Assembly (NCBI GenBank): GCA_004123355.1
Contig: SCHM01000002.1
Span: 3,224,001-3,288,000 of the forward strand
From: Amphirosellinia nigrospora
Taxonomy: Eukaryota; Ascomycota; Sordariomycetes; Xylariales; Xylariaceae
Length of the DNA stretch: 64,000 nt
Direction of reading: 5' to 3'
Shown: positions 1-12,493 of the stretch, piece after piece
How positions within the stretch are numbered: the first letter of the stretch is position 1
Layout: each line of letters begins with the position of its first letter
Made by a program: the position numbers and the translations under genes
Notes under the pieces: generated by a model
Told to the model about the DNA's origin: nothing
The model's database searches: none
The model's input: only the letters and a program-made list of their open reading frames with translations

Positions 1-2275
1 CGAAAGAAAAACCCAAGGCAATCAGGTGCAACATTAAACTTGCTAGGCTAGGTACTTTTTTCAAAGTCAGTCTAACTCCACGTAGATATCCGGATGTGGA
101 GCAGCAAAAAGACTGGTTCAGCGAGGTTCAGCGAGTTCAGCGCCGAGGTGGTCGATGTCATCGATGGGCCGGGTTCCACCGTTGTGCAACAGTCTTTAAA
201 TAGCTGAGAGCCGAACATGGGACGAATAGGAATTCGAAATTCACACCTATCGTACAATAATGCCTCATTTACTATCATTTCTACTTGGCGACTGCGATTT
301 ACGCCTACATCCCACCGGGGGAAAAGGGACCCCGGGTATGACGTTGAGGTACTGCACCAAAAAGAATGGTCTGAATTAAAGGAAGAGGGGTAAGCCATAA
401 AAGTTCGTGATCCAGAGGCTTGGCTCAGCGGGACAATTAATGATAAACTATCCTACTATACCTTTGACTATTCTCATGTACTGGTAGTACAGCAGCGGTA
501 AGAAGTAAGACACTACATGGGTATTCAGTTTGGTAACGCACAGTATCCGTCCTGTATGTAGTGCTAGGAGTCCCTGTCCACGTTGGTGGAAATCGAATCA
601 TCCGTCAATCAAACGACAGAACCGTAGGAGTAACACACGGGTATCCTTTTTTTGACCGTGCTACATACAGTAGTATCGATTAGACTTTTGTTTGCATTGT
701 TATCCATTCAACATCTCCACGTGCTATCGGCAAAGCACATGTCAAGTTTTGCCGACGGCCCAAGGCCACAGTGTGATGAAGCGTCCACCAGTGGGCAGGT
801 ACTACCACCGTATGGGAAGGAACTGTGTGTACGGACTACATAAGGAAATTCTGGGCGTCCCCCCCTGTAGAAGACCTCCGTTTCTTCTACATATCAATAT
901 ACTCTGTCAAACCACTTTTCTCCACCAAGCTGCGGTAGTCGGTAACGCACTCATGATCATCATTATGTATAGAGCGCGCAAATTGCGTCTGGGGAAGTTG
1001 CAGACCCTTCTCTTGTAGCTGCTGGCCATTTGTAATTAGGTAACCGGCTATTGCCCTCGATAAGTTAATTTATAACTACCGTACCCTCTTGGGACACGAA
1101 GACGCTGCCGAAGCCATAATCACTTCGCACTGGCTAGTCTACGCCGATCAGTCTGTCGGGTAGTCTCTTTCATGTCGCTCGTCTCCCGGCTCTATAACCC
1201 GAGAGCTGACGCTATTCGATTCGAGGTGCTCCCCGTAAAGCTTGCATCTTACCCTCGTCGGTATGGTGTTTTCCACCTCGTCGACAGGTTAGAAAGCTGA
1301 GCATCTCAGACTATATAGGCTATACTATCATCAATAGTCGTCATATTTGCCGGTCTACCAGCCATACTGAATGGACAAATCGGGTCTACTTTATTTTCAT
1401 AGTTGGTGTCAGGAAGGTATATAGAACCTTATATAAAGCTAAGGTTATTCACTGGTCCTCTATTCATAAACTTACGTCTAATACCTACAGAATAGATTAA
1501 ATACGGGCAAAAGAAGTTGTCGTAGATTTATGTAAAGAATAACAAGTATATTTGTGTACCTATCTAGTATAGCTGTATTGATACTTCTTTTATGTTGTTC
1601 TCATGAAGAGGCATGAATGATCAATTATTATGATATCATCATATATTGGTGTGTTATCGAGGTCCTCTTTAACACACTTCACCTTAGTTAATATGAGGTT
1701 TGTATTAGTATAAGTTCTAAGAGATCAGCCGAATGAGGACGATTCTCTAATATTTATTAGTTTGACTGTCACCTGGGCGAATCATGAACACCCATAACCT
1801 ATACTGTCAGCCCCAGGAACAGAAAATGAAATCTTGGCCCTCATGGGTATCTTAGGTATTATCTGGATTCTCGTTGATAAGGTAGGTGAGATGTTCAGGT
1901 ACCTCATCAAATCGCTAATCTGGCTAACTACATATTCCATTAACGGTGTGCCAACGTTATAACCATTTGAATTACCCCGCCCCCGCACTGGGCAGTTTCT
2001 CATATAGGTACGTCAGTTTTCAGCAGACAGTTGATAAGCAAAAGCCCCGCGTCTCTTTATCTCTGGTAGCTTTATCGCCTCCGATGCGGGCAACATTGGT
2101 GATAGTTCGCCGGCCATCCCTCATGGTCTGTCTAGAGCGCGAAGCAATCTCCAACTCTCTGACAATTGCTTTGTGCTGCCGTTTACTATTATACTTGTAA
2201 AGCAAACTTAAGACATGGTCAAGGCTCACCGTGCCTCATCCTACGTCCTCTAGTCGTCCGTGCTGCACCCACAAG
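1..2275. other. Intergenic, no gene seen
   Basis: I see no open frame with recognisable protein character on either strand. The stretch from about 1300 to 1750 is AT-rich but not RIP-like. The last few hundred bases are the promoter and 5' leader of the CIAO1-like gene. Several short frames exist but carry no known motif and look like chance. Confidence 0.5.
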
Positions 2276-3604
2276 ATGGCATCCGCCAAGCCCGCGGCGC
2301 CGATGAAGCTCGTGCCCCTAACTCCCTTCAAGCCCGACCTATACGAGCGTGCCTGGCAATCTATACCGCACCCGACGCTCCCCCTCATAGCGACTGCCTA
2401 CCAAAAGGCTGTCACCGTCTTCTCGCTATCCACGCTCTCGGAGCATAGCGCACTCACCAATGGCCATGAGCGCTCCGTTCGCTCCGCTACCTGGAAGCCA
2501 AATTTACCACCACACAAGCTCTGCCTTGTCACAGGCAGCTTTGACTCGACAGCTGGGCTTTGGCGGTGGGAAGACGAGGGGCAAGGGGGTAACGGCAGCC
2601 TCGAGGTCGAAATCACGGGCGGCGCCAAGGAGGACGCTGAAGAAAAGGACTGGGAGCTGATCGTTGTTCTTGACGGTCACGATTCTGAGATTAAATCCGT
2701 TGCCTTCTCACCCTCGGGTCAGTTCCTAGCCACCTGTAGCCGCGATAAGTCCGTGTGGATATGGGAGGACGTGGGAGCATCCGAGGCCGACGATGAATGG
2801 GAGACGGTCGCTGTGCTGAACGAGCACGAGGGTGATGTCAAAGCTGTCGCGTGGTGCCCTGATACGAACAGAAGTGGCCATGGCCGGTATAGTAGCGACG
2901 TCCTTGCCAGCGCGAGCTACGATGACACGGTACGGATATGGCGCGAGGACGGCGAGGGAGAATGGGTCTGTGTCGCCGTGCTTGAGGGACACAAGGGGAC
3001 CGTCTGGGGCGTCCAGTGGGAATCGAATCCGAAGAACGAGCGTTTCCCAAGACTGCTGACCTGGAGTGCTGATCGGACTATCCGCGTCTGGACGCTGAAA
3101 GAAGAGGAGGACGAGGCCGAAGCGCCACGCCATGCGTGGGGCGGGCTGGGACGTATACCGAATACTATGCGAAGATCATTGAAGGAAGAGTGGGAATGCA
3201 CTAGCACATTACCTACGGCACACACCCGAGATATCTACTCGGCAACATGGAGCGCCGAGACAGGCTTAGTCGCGAGCGTCGGTAGCGACGGCATAATTGC
3301 CGTATATAAAGAGGAGGCTCCAGACGTTGGTGGCGCGGCGGGCATAGCTACAGAGGACGAAGCGGCCGCCGAGCTGGATGGCGATGTCCACATGAGCAAT
3401 TGGCATTCGAAAAACAAGTACCACGCAACAAGACAGTGGAAGGTTCTTTCAATAACACCGAATGCCCATGGCCCGTACGAGATCAACCACGTTACCTGGT
3501 GCAAAAGATACGACGCTGGCTGCCCGCCAGAGAAGAAGGGCGTGGAAGAGATGCTCGTTACGACGGGAGATGATGGAATCGTACGGCCGTGGCAAATTTC
3601 ATGA
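2276..3604 (+). CDS. CIA1: Cytosolic Fe-S cluster assembly WD40 protein (CIAO1/Cia1)
   Basis: This is an intact, intronless frame of 442 residues. It matches the CIAO1/Cia1 family, the WD40 scaffold of the cytosolic iron-sulfur targeting complex that hands Fe-S clusters to apoproteins such as the helicase Rad3/XPD. WD blades are visible: GHDSEIKSVAFSPSG followed by ATCSRDKSVWIWE, then HEGDVKAVAWCPD with ASASYDDTVRIW, then GHKGTVWGVQWE with TWSADRTIRVW, and a last blade near the C-terminus (VTTGDDGIVRPWQ). Acidic loops between blades and a length near 440 are usual for fungal members. I chose the ATG at 2276 (MASAKPAAPMKLVPL); the frame opens at 2231 but has no ATG there. It is convergent with the Cys-tailed gene downstream. 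It is one of the few genes here without a frame break. Confidence 0.93.
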   Translation: MASAKPAAPMKLVPLTPFKPDLYERAWQSIPHPTLPLIATAYQKAVTVFSLSTLSEHSALTNGHERSVRSATWKPNLPPHKLCLVTGSFDSTAGLWRWEDEGQGGNGSLEVEITGGAKEDAEEKDWELIVVLDGHDSEIKSVAFSPSGQFLATCSRDKSVWIWEDVGASEADDEWETVAVLNEHEGDVKAVAWCPDTNRSGHGRYSSDVLASASYDDTVRIWREDGEGEWVCVAVLEGHKGTVWGVQWESNPKNERFPRLLTWSADRTIRVWTLKEEEDEAEAPRHAWGGLGRIPNTMRRSLKEEWECTSTLPTAHTRDIYSATWSAETGLVASVGSDGIIAVYKEEAPDVGGAAGIATEDEAAAELDGDVHMSNWHSKNKYHATRQWKVLSITPNAHGPYEINHVTWCKRYDAGCPPEKKGVEEMLVTTGDDGIVRPWQIS

Positions 3605-4052
3605 TACCCTCTACTTTTGATGTTGAAGTGACCCTATCATGCCTTTGGGGGACTTGGTTGTATAGGATGAGGGGCTGGGTTTGGTGTGTCACAAAATAGA
3701 ATAGAGTATGGATGGGATCAGACACCTCTCGTCACATTGAACAAATCAAACATGAAGACAGAGATCCTCAAATCGGAAATCGCCATGAGAGCGAGCGCGT
3801 GTATATTTAATCATTCAAATAATGAAGAAAACAGGACGTCTTTACGTCGAGCTATCATACTCTTAGTCTAAGGGGCAAAGGGGAGAGAAGAGGGATTTGT
3901 TCCAAACCAAGACTGCCTAACCTTAGCTTTTCCAACGTTCGATATCCGCCTTCCTCCCTGCCTCAGGGCCTCTTCTTCATATGAGTCTCCAGGAACAGAG
4001 CGACCCAAGAATTCCAATACTCCATATCATCATTGACCTTGTCATCTTTGCT
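3605..4052. other. Short intergenic between convergent genes
   Basis: This is the 3' flank of the CIAO1-like gene and of the minus-strand Cys-tailed gene. It is likely to be 3' UTR sequence for both. No gene is seen. Confidence 0.5.
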
Positions 4053-5204
4053 TCATTCATGCGCTGAATGCCCACAACACCACCCGTGTGCGATCTTCCT
4101 GCACGCACAGCGGCTACACCAGTCAGGTCCACGCCTCATGCCCGGCCCGGCCCCGACGAGCGTAGACCCCAAACTCCACCGCTCACCGCGCGGGTGCCGG
4201 CACTTCTTGCACGTGCCCACTCGCGTCTCGGACGGCGCAGGATATCTGGTGTTTAAGCTGCTCGTACTAGTATCACGCCGGCGGTGGCTCGCCTGCTGCG
4301 CTCTGCCGCGCCTCGCCGTCGGCAGATACAGATCATTGCCGCTCCTCCGCGCCGGGCGCGCAGACGATGATGGACCGACGACCGTAGGGATCGCCGTCGT
4401 CGATTGGCTTACGAAAGGGTGCGTGGATAGGTTGCCATGGCCGCTCCGCGGTGCCCGGAAACCCGGCTCCTCGTACGCGATCCTGCTGGACGCAGCAGTG
4501 CCGGTCGACACATACGCGTCCGCCTCGCTCTGCGGCCGCGCGATCCGGCGCAGGCTCGGAGGCGTCTTCGGGCGCTGGGGGCCGGGTAGATGGGCTTCCG
4601 CGGATACGCGTGCACGTCGACGATGTGCACCGTCGGTCGCGAGTACGCGAGGCACTTCAGCTGCGGCGGGCTGGATCCGCCGTTTCTCCTCCTTTCTCGG
4701 GACTCGCGTATGAGCCGAAGGAGTGCTGACGACGCAGGAGTGGTGTCGTGTTGTCGCTCTTGCTGTGGCTTCTACGGCTTGACCCTGGTGCGTCGTGAAG
4801 AAGGGAGGACAGGTCCGATGTTGATAGGCTCCCCTTTGTCCGCAGCGTGGCTATGCTCCGTTGCTCGAGGATGGGCGCTACCTCTGTGCCGTGGCCGTAT
4901 AGAAATGGTGTCTCGAGACGCGAGAGTGGCGACTCTGATTCGAGGTCGATTTCGATCGTCCGGAACGGCGTCACAGGCCGTCCCGGCGTCTGGTAGGGTG
5001 ACCTGGCGAGATCGCTGGTAGATATCCAGGCTGCATCACAGACGGACTCGTGCGTGCTCGGTGGGTCCTCTGACGAGTCCTTGTGCTCCCAGTTTGTTGT
5101 CTTGGTTGTTGTGTCGACATCAATGTTGGCTCTGTTGGATAGGGTGACCTGGTCTGCAGGGACTGGTCACCGTTCAGGGGGGTAGTAATAGGACTGGTGT
5201 CCAT
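4053..5204 (-). CDS. Unrecognised Ser-rich protein with Cys-rich C-terminus
   Basis: Function unknown. On the minus strand three overlapping frames read as one protein of roughly 380 residues. The proposed start is MDTSPITTPLNGDQ at 5204. The middle is rich in Ser and Arg (for example SLSTSDLSSLLHDAPGSSRR and LLRRQHSFGSYASP). The C-terminus is a compact cysteine cluster: GTCKKCRHPRGERW, then PDWCSRCACRKIAHGWCCG, which could hold one or two zinc ions as a zinc-ribbon-like fold. The frame changes near 5110 and between 4700 and 4660. These may be single-base losses of the kind seen across this window, or small introns I could not place. The plus strand also has a long frame (4033-4713), but it is Arg/Pro-rich and looks like a GC-driven shadow. 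The disordered body plus Cys tail is seen directly; a zinc-binding role is inference. Confidence 0.55.
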
Positions 5205-5998
5205 GATGGTATTTTGAACTGTTGTGAATGATCTATATGCGTTGTTTCGAGATGTATACGGTTCGTTTAATCTGCTGTATGTGTAGTTCAATGTATAGGA
5301 GGTGCTTACATGTACGAGAGGGCGTACCAAATGGTAGTTCTAGGGGAGGCCAACTACCCAGTACTACAAGTTGTGATCGAAGTTTATCTGGATAGATTGC
5401 CCATACTTCTATAAATAAGAGATGACGATAGCGGGTTGTTGTTTCCCATAGAATCTTCGTTTCTACCCGACTCCTTCCACCATGACCGTATATTCGCGAG
5501 GAAGAGTAGTAACGGGACAACTTGTGACTTCCGAGGAGCCTGGCCGGATGGACCTAACAAAAGCTAAGTACCTCAGACATAGATGTGTCCAATCGACTTT
5601 TCGTAAGCTCAAAATCCTCAAAGTTTAGAACGTCCGGCTAAGAAAGAGTCTTGCGTAAAGGAGTCGAGTTGCTTTCTTAGTCATGCTCGCAATTCACAAC
5701 AATGTCCTGGTAGTACCAACGACACAGCACATGTGATATTTCGCCCTGGCCACATATTACGAGTTTGGCAATGGGTTTAGTATGGTCCTCACAAACTGGT
5801 ATATGGCTAGGGCTTTTAAGCGTTTAGTATTAATATTAGCAGCAGACACTATCCTGGGTAGGTAGTCGTGGTAATGCGCTGTCCTTTTCGCAGTCGCTAA
5901 ATCCTGCGTTTTCTCTATCTTAAATAAGAGCGGCAATCAAGACCTACACCATATAAAATGTTCGCCGATCCTTAATCATTGTATAGGCCATGTTCCTT
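5205..5998. other. Intergenic, no gene seen
   Basis: This is the promoter side of the Cys-tailed gene and the 3' flank of the Tfb1 gene. No coding frame with recognisable features was found. Confidence 0.5.
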
Positions 5999-8013
5999 TT
6001 AGAGCTCAGTGCTAGCCTGGAGCCCTTCTGCCGCCAATGCTTTCTGGTAGTCTGTAGTTGCCTTATCTAGGCAGTGAACTATGGGCTCCATCAGTTTCTC
6101 TATAGCAGCCCTTCCACCACGGACTGACTTGGCATCAAACCTGACCTTCCTCCCTGTCCTATCGAAGATCTGCCTGATCTCTGCTTTCCGCTTCAAGATC
6201 TGTTCATCCCGTGCTTTCTCTGCTTCCACAGCGACCAATTCGATACGGTCTTTTGACCTTCTTAAGGCTTCTGCTAGGTAGCCAAGCTCGGCTGCCCGCT
6301 CGGGGTCGCCTGAAAGGAACGCAGACCAGAATTGGTGTAAAAATTCCATGGTTGTGGCGTGTGTTAGGCTGCAATTAGCCGTGATTTCTGCTGGTAAGCC
6401 CATCGGTGTTGTGTCGTCTGACCCATAGCCGTAGAGTTGTGCTCGTCTTTGCAGCATGCTGTCAAGGATCTGCTTCTGTGCTTTTTTTCGTGACTCTCGC
6501 GATCCAACATGCGGCTGTGGCTTTTCCTCGTCGTCGCTTTCACTGCCGTCATCGATGCCGAGTGAGGAATGGATATTAACACCTCCGGCGCCGTCGTGGG
6601 TGAGATCTTTGAGATCTATTTGCATTCCATTGAGGACCTTGCTAGGATTTTGCCGAGCAAATGTAGTAGCAGCCTCAGATGCTTCACCGGCTTCGCTAGA
6701 GAAAAATCTACTCTGCTCCCGGATGTTAAGCATAATACGATGGTCCTCGGCATCGCCGTGCAAGTCTCGCAGAGTCAGCTGCTGATAAGTATCATCGTCT
6801 GCTTGCGTTGACTTTTCGGGGTCGTTGTCAGCCGGCAGAACATTAGCTAGTAGTTTCTCGCTTAAACTATTCAGCGTCTGTATGATGGGTACGTCGGTCC
6901 TGCCTCTGGGCCGCATCTCGACATCTTTTCGATTGCCGCTCTTGAAACCGCCCTGATTCTCCTCATTGCCTTCGACATTGATGATATGTGGTACGTGTTG
7001 CGCCAAAAGTTTGCTAGAGAAAGCCGTGATGTCTTCGTATTCGTCATATTTATCGAAAATCTTGTCGGGCACCTCCTGTCCAGTGGGACGCTCGCCTCTT
7101 AATGTCTGGGACAGCTTACTGAGAAAGAACCTCTCCCAGAATTCATTCTGGCTAAGGGGAGGTACATTTTCGTTGAATATGCGCTTGAGGAGGGGATGTT
7201 GGCTCATTATGGCCGAAATCTGCTCCTGAGTAACTTTTATCTTGAACCCACTTTGCTGTAAGGGGTCTTCATTCTGCACCATGACAGGCTTGAGCTGGGC
7301 CAGCACGTTATACGGACCCCTCTTCTGGCTTGATTCGATGGCATGAGCTCGAAGCAAATTGATTCTCGCGGCCCAAAAATGTGCATTGAAACTGGTGTCG
7401 GACATCGAGTCGGGCTTTGTCTTGCGACCTTCCATATACATCTGTGACAAATTTCGATCGGCTTTGAGAAGGGACTGCTGCAGCGCGATGTCGCCCTTTA
7501 AGGCATCATCATCGAATAGCCGCGCCACCGCCGATTTGGAGTTGACGGCGCTGGCAAATGCCATGGCAGCCGAGCCACCATTTCCAGCTCCAATCGGTGT
7601 TGCTGTACCAGAGGAGAGCTTTGGAAGGTTAGGATCATTGCTTTTGGCATCTGCTAGCAGTCTTGACAGCAAGTTCTTGATGACATTTGCCTCGGCTCTT
7701 GGGTCAGAGGGTGAATTGAAGTGGAAGAGGTACGGCACCGGTTCGGCGGTTTCTGCACCCTTTTCAAATATCTTCAGCATGACCTTCGCGGCCGTGTCTG
7801 GGGTTTGTTGGAGATCTCGGTGTATCGGTCAGTCAACAGCCTTCGATCGACATGCAACAATTACTCACTAGTTATATTGGCAATGGCTAGAGACAGGGCG
7901 GGAGGCCCGGCCGCGGCAGAGTTGGGAGTCCATATCACCGTCTTCTGGTCCGGCGTAAGCGTGAGAACGCCATCCTTCTTCTTGTAGGCTGTGGCACCGG
8001 TGGGGATGGCCAT
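5999..8013 (-). CDS. TFB1: TFIIH core subunit Tfb1 (p62)
   Basis: Tfb1 is a structural subunit of the general transcription and DNA-repair factor TFIIH. Its N-terminal PH-like domain binds activators and repair factors, and its BSD domains anchor it in the complex. Exon 1 (8013-7869) encodes MAIPTGATAYKKKDGVLTL and the rest of the PH-like start. A 53-bp intron (7868-7816, GTGAGT donor) then joins to NLQQTPDTAAKVMLKIFEKG. Exon 2 runs unbroken to the stop. BSD-like segments are visible: FNAHFWAARINLLRAHA and NEFWERFFLSKLSQTL, each with the paired aromatic residues of that domain. The total is about 650 residues, normal for fungal p62. It is transcribed divergently from the 2-oxoglutarate dehydrogenase gene with about 1.3 kb between them. 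No frame breaks were found, in contrast to most neighbours. Confidence 0.9.
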
Positions 8014-9308
8014 GATGCGAAACGGAAGACGTGAAGGCCAAGGTCTAAAAATGCAAGGTAGAGCGAGCACTAGCTAGACCTTTATAATGCGTTTATGAGA
8101 ACACGCTCATCTCACGCTTGGTGGGCCAGTCGCCGCCACGGCCAAATGGCTTAATATTGATGAGGGTTCACAAGTTGTCAATATGCCACAGCCGATGTCT
8201 TCACAGCACTTAAATTTACTTGGAGCCTGTGGTATAGTTGTCAAGTAGGTGACGACGGGGATATAGATTTGCACGTTATTGGTGATTGTAAAGAAGAATA
8301 TGTTGTTTATGAAAGGGAGCATGTTTAAGGCTTTGATTACACCAAATGGTACTAGCCACACTTTTGAGCAGGCAGCCACAAGGGAAAAAACCCACTTTCC
8401 AGTTATGCGGTGTGGCTCAGATGTGACATGCGAACTTGGGGCACAGTTTTAGCATCTACCTCGCTACTACGTCATTAAAAAAATATCTGTTTGCTCACTG
8501 GGTACTTCGCAGTGAAAGACGTACAAACAACCAACCTTATTGAGCTACACAACTTTCTTCATTGAATTTGATCACCCGCACACACTAGATCATCCCAGGT
8601 GATCCCAGTGACACTCACAGCACGTAAAGAACGCAAATACTTCATGTGCATAAACACGGGGTGGGTGCACTCATGCAAGATGGCGGCGAGAACCGGGAAC
8701 ATGGGCCGAATCAGTGCCGTTTTCTGGTGTTTTCTTCCGTAGAGGCAGCCGGCGCTTTAGCCGGTAATTACAATAGTTGCATTACGTGTGATTTCTAACC
8801 AAGCATTGCCGGTTACAAGAGCACAATATGCTGGTTTATAGCATAATCGGGAACCCCGGCACAACCCAACGAATGGGACCTTGGAGGGCGCCCCACCATC
8901 GCCGCCGCCGAATGCCATGGCTGCTTGGAGTAGGTGCACAAACGGGCAAGTGACAACCAGCCTGAGGCAGCAAGTAGCTGCATGAGTTTGGCGTCCGTCA
9001 TCTACAAGGCACTGGTTACTACCGCCCATCTTGTACTAATTTTCTACCGTCGTGGGCTTCTGCCATTCTGCTTCTTCCCCACTACCTAATAACCCCTCAC
9101 CCAAGAAAGACTTACTCCGCCACTCCTTTCTCTCCTATGGCAGCGAGCTTCACCCAGCTCTGAGTGGCCGGTGTAATAATCTTGTCGATAATTGTTGTTG
9201 TGTGCATTTCTTATTTTCAGCGCTGATCGCCAGCCATAATAATACCACGTTTCCTCCGCATCCCCGTCCCGCATCCATCCTAGGTCATCGAAGCATCAGC
9301 CTGGCGCC
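8014..9308. other. Divergent promoter region
   Basis: This is shared upstream space between Tfb1 (-) and 2-oxoglutarate dehydrogenase (+). It contains pyrimidine-rich tracts just upstream of 9308, typical of fungal promoters of highly expressed genes. No gene is seen. Confidence 0.5.
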
Positions 9309-12300
9309 ATGCTGCGATCCTCACTGCGAACGTCGGGCGCCCAGCTCCTGAGGGCTGGTGCCCGATCCACCACAGCCAGCACGCGATGCGCCGCCCAATG
9401 CCCTCGATCTCACTCCATCGCTGCTACTCGTCGTCCCCTCGCCCTCACCTCACAGAGACGGTATGCCTCGGCTCAGTCGTCCCCGCCGTCGCCCAACGAC
9501 AACTTCCTGTCCGGCAGCACCGCCAACTACATCGACGAGATGTACATGCAGTGGAGGCAGGACCCGGAGAGCGTGCACGTATCGTGGCAGGTCTACTTCA
9601 AGAACATGGAGTCTGGCGACATGCCCATTGAGCAGGCCTTCACTCCGCCTCCCACCATCGTGCCGAGTGCCACTGGCGGCGTGGGCCCCGCGCTCGGCAT
9701 GGCGGCTGGTAACGGTGCCGATGTCACAAACCATCTCAAGGTCCAGTTGCTTGTGCGCGCATACCAAGCTCGGGGCCACCACAAGGCTGATATCCCCTGC
9801 GTATCCGCAACGAGCAGCAAGGTTTTGCTAACATAAAACCCAAGGAATTAACCCTTGACCATTATCAATTTACTGAGAAGGACCTTGACCAGGAATTTAG
9901 CCTTGGTCCCGGCATCCTTCCGCGCTTCAAGCGGGAGGGCCGAGAGAAGATGACACTACGTGAAATCATTGCCACCTGCGAGCAGATATACTGTGGCTCG
10001 TATGGCGTCGAATTCATCCACATCCCAGACCGCGCCAAGTGCGACTGGCTGAGAGAACGCGTCGAGGTTCCCCAACCATTCAAGTATACTTTTGACGAGA
10101 AGCGTCGCATCCTTGATCGTCTTATTTGGAGCTCAAGCTTTGAGTCCTTCTTGGCCACAAATACCCCAACGATAAGCGGTTTGGTCTGGAAGGCTGCGAA
10201 ACACTAGTCCCGGAATGAAGCCCTCATTGACCGCAGTGTTGACTATGGCGTCAAGGATATTGTAATTGGTATGCCTCATCGTGGTCGGCTCAATGTTTTG
10301 AGCAATGTCGTGCGCAAGCCCAATGCCTCTATTTTCAGTGAATTTGCTGGTACTGCCGGTGCTGAGGATGAGGGTTCGGGAGATGTCAAATACCATCTTG
10401 GTATGAACTTTGAGCGCCCTACACCATCCGGAAAACGTGTCCAGCTCTCTCTCGTTGCGAACCCGTCGCATTTGGAGGCCGAGGACCCTGTTGTGCTCGG
10501 CAAAGCTCGTGCCATTCAACACTACAACAATGATGAGAAGACCACCGGACTGCCATGGGTGTTCTTCTCCATGGTGATGCCGCTTTCGCCGCACAGGGTG
10601 TTGTTTACGAATGCATGGGTTTCCATTCGCTGCCCGCTTTCTCAACAGGTGGAACTGTCCACCTAGTCGTGAACAACCAGATTGGTTTCACCACTGACCC
10701 CCGATTTGCTCGCTCTACTGCCTACTGCACAGACATTGCCAAGCCATCGATGCCCCCGTGTTCCATGTCAATGCCGACGATGTCGAGCTGTCAACTTCGT
10801 TTGCCAACTTGCTGCCGACTGGCGCGCCGAATTCCAATCCGATGTCGTCATTGATCTGATCTGCTACCGAAAGCACGGTCACAACGAGACTGATCAGCCC
10901 TCCTTCACACAGCCATTGATGTACAAGCGTATTGCTGCTCAGGATCCTCAGATCAAAATTTATGTCGACAAGCTTTTGAAAGATGGCACGTTTACCAAGG
11001 AGGATATCGAGGAGCATAAACAATGGGTTTGGGGGATGCTGGAAGACAGCTTCGCCAAAAGTAAGGACTACCAACCCAGTTCCAAGGAGTGGACTACTTC
11101 TGCCTGGAACGGGTTCAAGTCGCCAAAGGAGTTGGCTTCCGAGGTCCTGCCTCACATGCCTACCAACGTCGAGAAGAAGACTCTAGAGCACATTGGAGAA
11201 GTCATTGGCTCTGCCCCCGAGGACTTCCAACTTCACCGCAACCTAAAGCGCATCCTTCAGAACAGGACCAAATCAGTTCTTGAAGGCAAGAACATCGATT
11301 GGTCTACCGCCGAGGCTCTTGCTATCGGTTCCCTTGTCACCGAGGGTCACCACGTCCGAATCTCCGGCCAGGACGTTGAACGTGGTACCTTCTCTCAACG
11401 TCACGCCGTCTTCCACGACCAGGAAAATGAGGAGACGTATACCCCTCTTCAGCATATCAGCAAGGACCAAGGCAAGTTCGTCATCTCGAACTCCTCGCTT
11501 AGCGAATTTGGCGCTCTTGGATTCGAGTACGGCTATTCATTGTCATCACCGAATGCTCTTGTCATGTGGGAAGCTCAGTTTGGTGACTTTGCCAACAACG
11601 CGCAATGCATTGTTGACCAATTCATCGCCTCTGGTGAAGCAAAGTGGATGCAGCGAACCGGTCTCGTCATGTCCCTGCCACATGGTTATGATGGCCAAGG
11701 CCAGAACACTCTTCAGGCCGTATGGAACGCTATCTTCAGCTCTGTAATGAAGATCCTCGTATTTTCCCATCTCCGGAGAAGCTCGACCGCCAACACCAAG
11801 ACTGCAATATGCAGATTGTTTACATGACTACACCCGCCAATCTGTTCCATGTCCTCCGTAGGCAAATGCACAGGCAGTTCCGCAAGCGTAAGTCATTCAA
11901 AGGAAACAAAAATTCTTGTCGTTTAGCTTGATCACTAATGCAATATAGCTCTCGTGATGTTCTTCTCGAAGTCCCTCCTCCGTCATCCCGTCGCTCGCTC
12001 CAACATCGAAGACTTCGCTGGACCCGATGCCCACTTCCAGTGGATCATTCCTGACCCCGAGCACGAGACGGGAAACATCAAGTCCCCTGAGGAGGTCGAT
12101 CGCGTCATCCTCTGCACTGGCCAAGTTTACGCTGCCTTACAAAAGTACCGTACCGATAATAATATCGATAACGTTGCTCTCACGCGCGTTGAGCAGCTTC
12201 ATCCCTTCCCATGGGAGCAGCTCAAAGAAAACCTAGACCAATACAAGAACGCTAAGACGATCGTCTGGTGCCAAGAAGAGCCTCTAAACGCGGGTGCCTG

Positions 12301-12493
12301 GAGCTTCCTACAGCCACGTATCGAGACTCTCCTCAACGAGACCCAATTCCACGATCGCAAGCACGTCATGTACGCTGGCCGTAACCCATCCGCTTCAGTA
12401 GCAACCGGTATGAAGAACATCCATAAGAAGGAGGAGGAAGAGCTATTGGAACGGGCCTTCTCGGTCACACAGGACAAGCTGAAAGGCGAGTAA
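9309..12493 (+). CDS. KGD1: 2-oxoglutarate dehydrogenase E1 component, mitochondrial
   Basis: This is the E1 subunit of the 2-oxoglutarate dehydrogenase complex. It performs the thiamine-diphosphate-dependent decarboxylation of 2-oxoglutarate in the TCA cycle. The Arg/Ser-rich start ([20 protein letters not shown]) is a mitochondrial presequence. It is followed by the family hallmark [14 protein letters not shown], then [52 protein letters not shown], and the C-terminal [11 protein letters not shown] 61-bp intron lies at 11888-11948 (GTAAGT...ATATAG), joining RQFRK to [14 protein letters not shown]. The reading frame breaks near 9795, 10160, 10213 (two), 10547, 10744, 10789 and 11702. Nearly all fit loss of one base in a run (for example AAAA to AAA, GG to G), and the frame arithmetic agrees at every step. 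The protein is conserved on both sides of every break, so I annotate one functional gene of about 1,040 residues. Confidence 0.93.

Noticed and set aside
4033-4713. A 226-codon plus-strand gene
   Set aside because: Arg/Pro/Ala-rich with no motif, antisense to the Cys-tailed protein; it looks like a GC-driven shadow frame.
9309-12493. KGD1 as a pseudogene
   Set aside because: Every break fits a small base loss, mostly in a short run, and conserved residues continue unchanged. Neighbouring essential genes show the same pattern, so sequence error explains it better.
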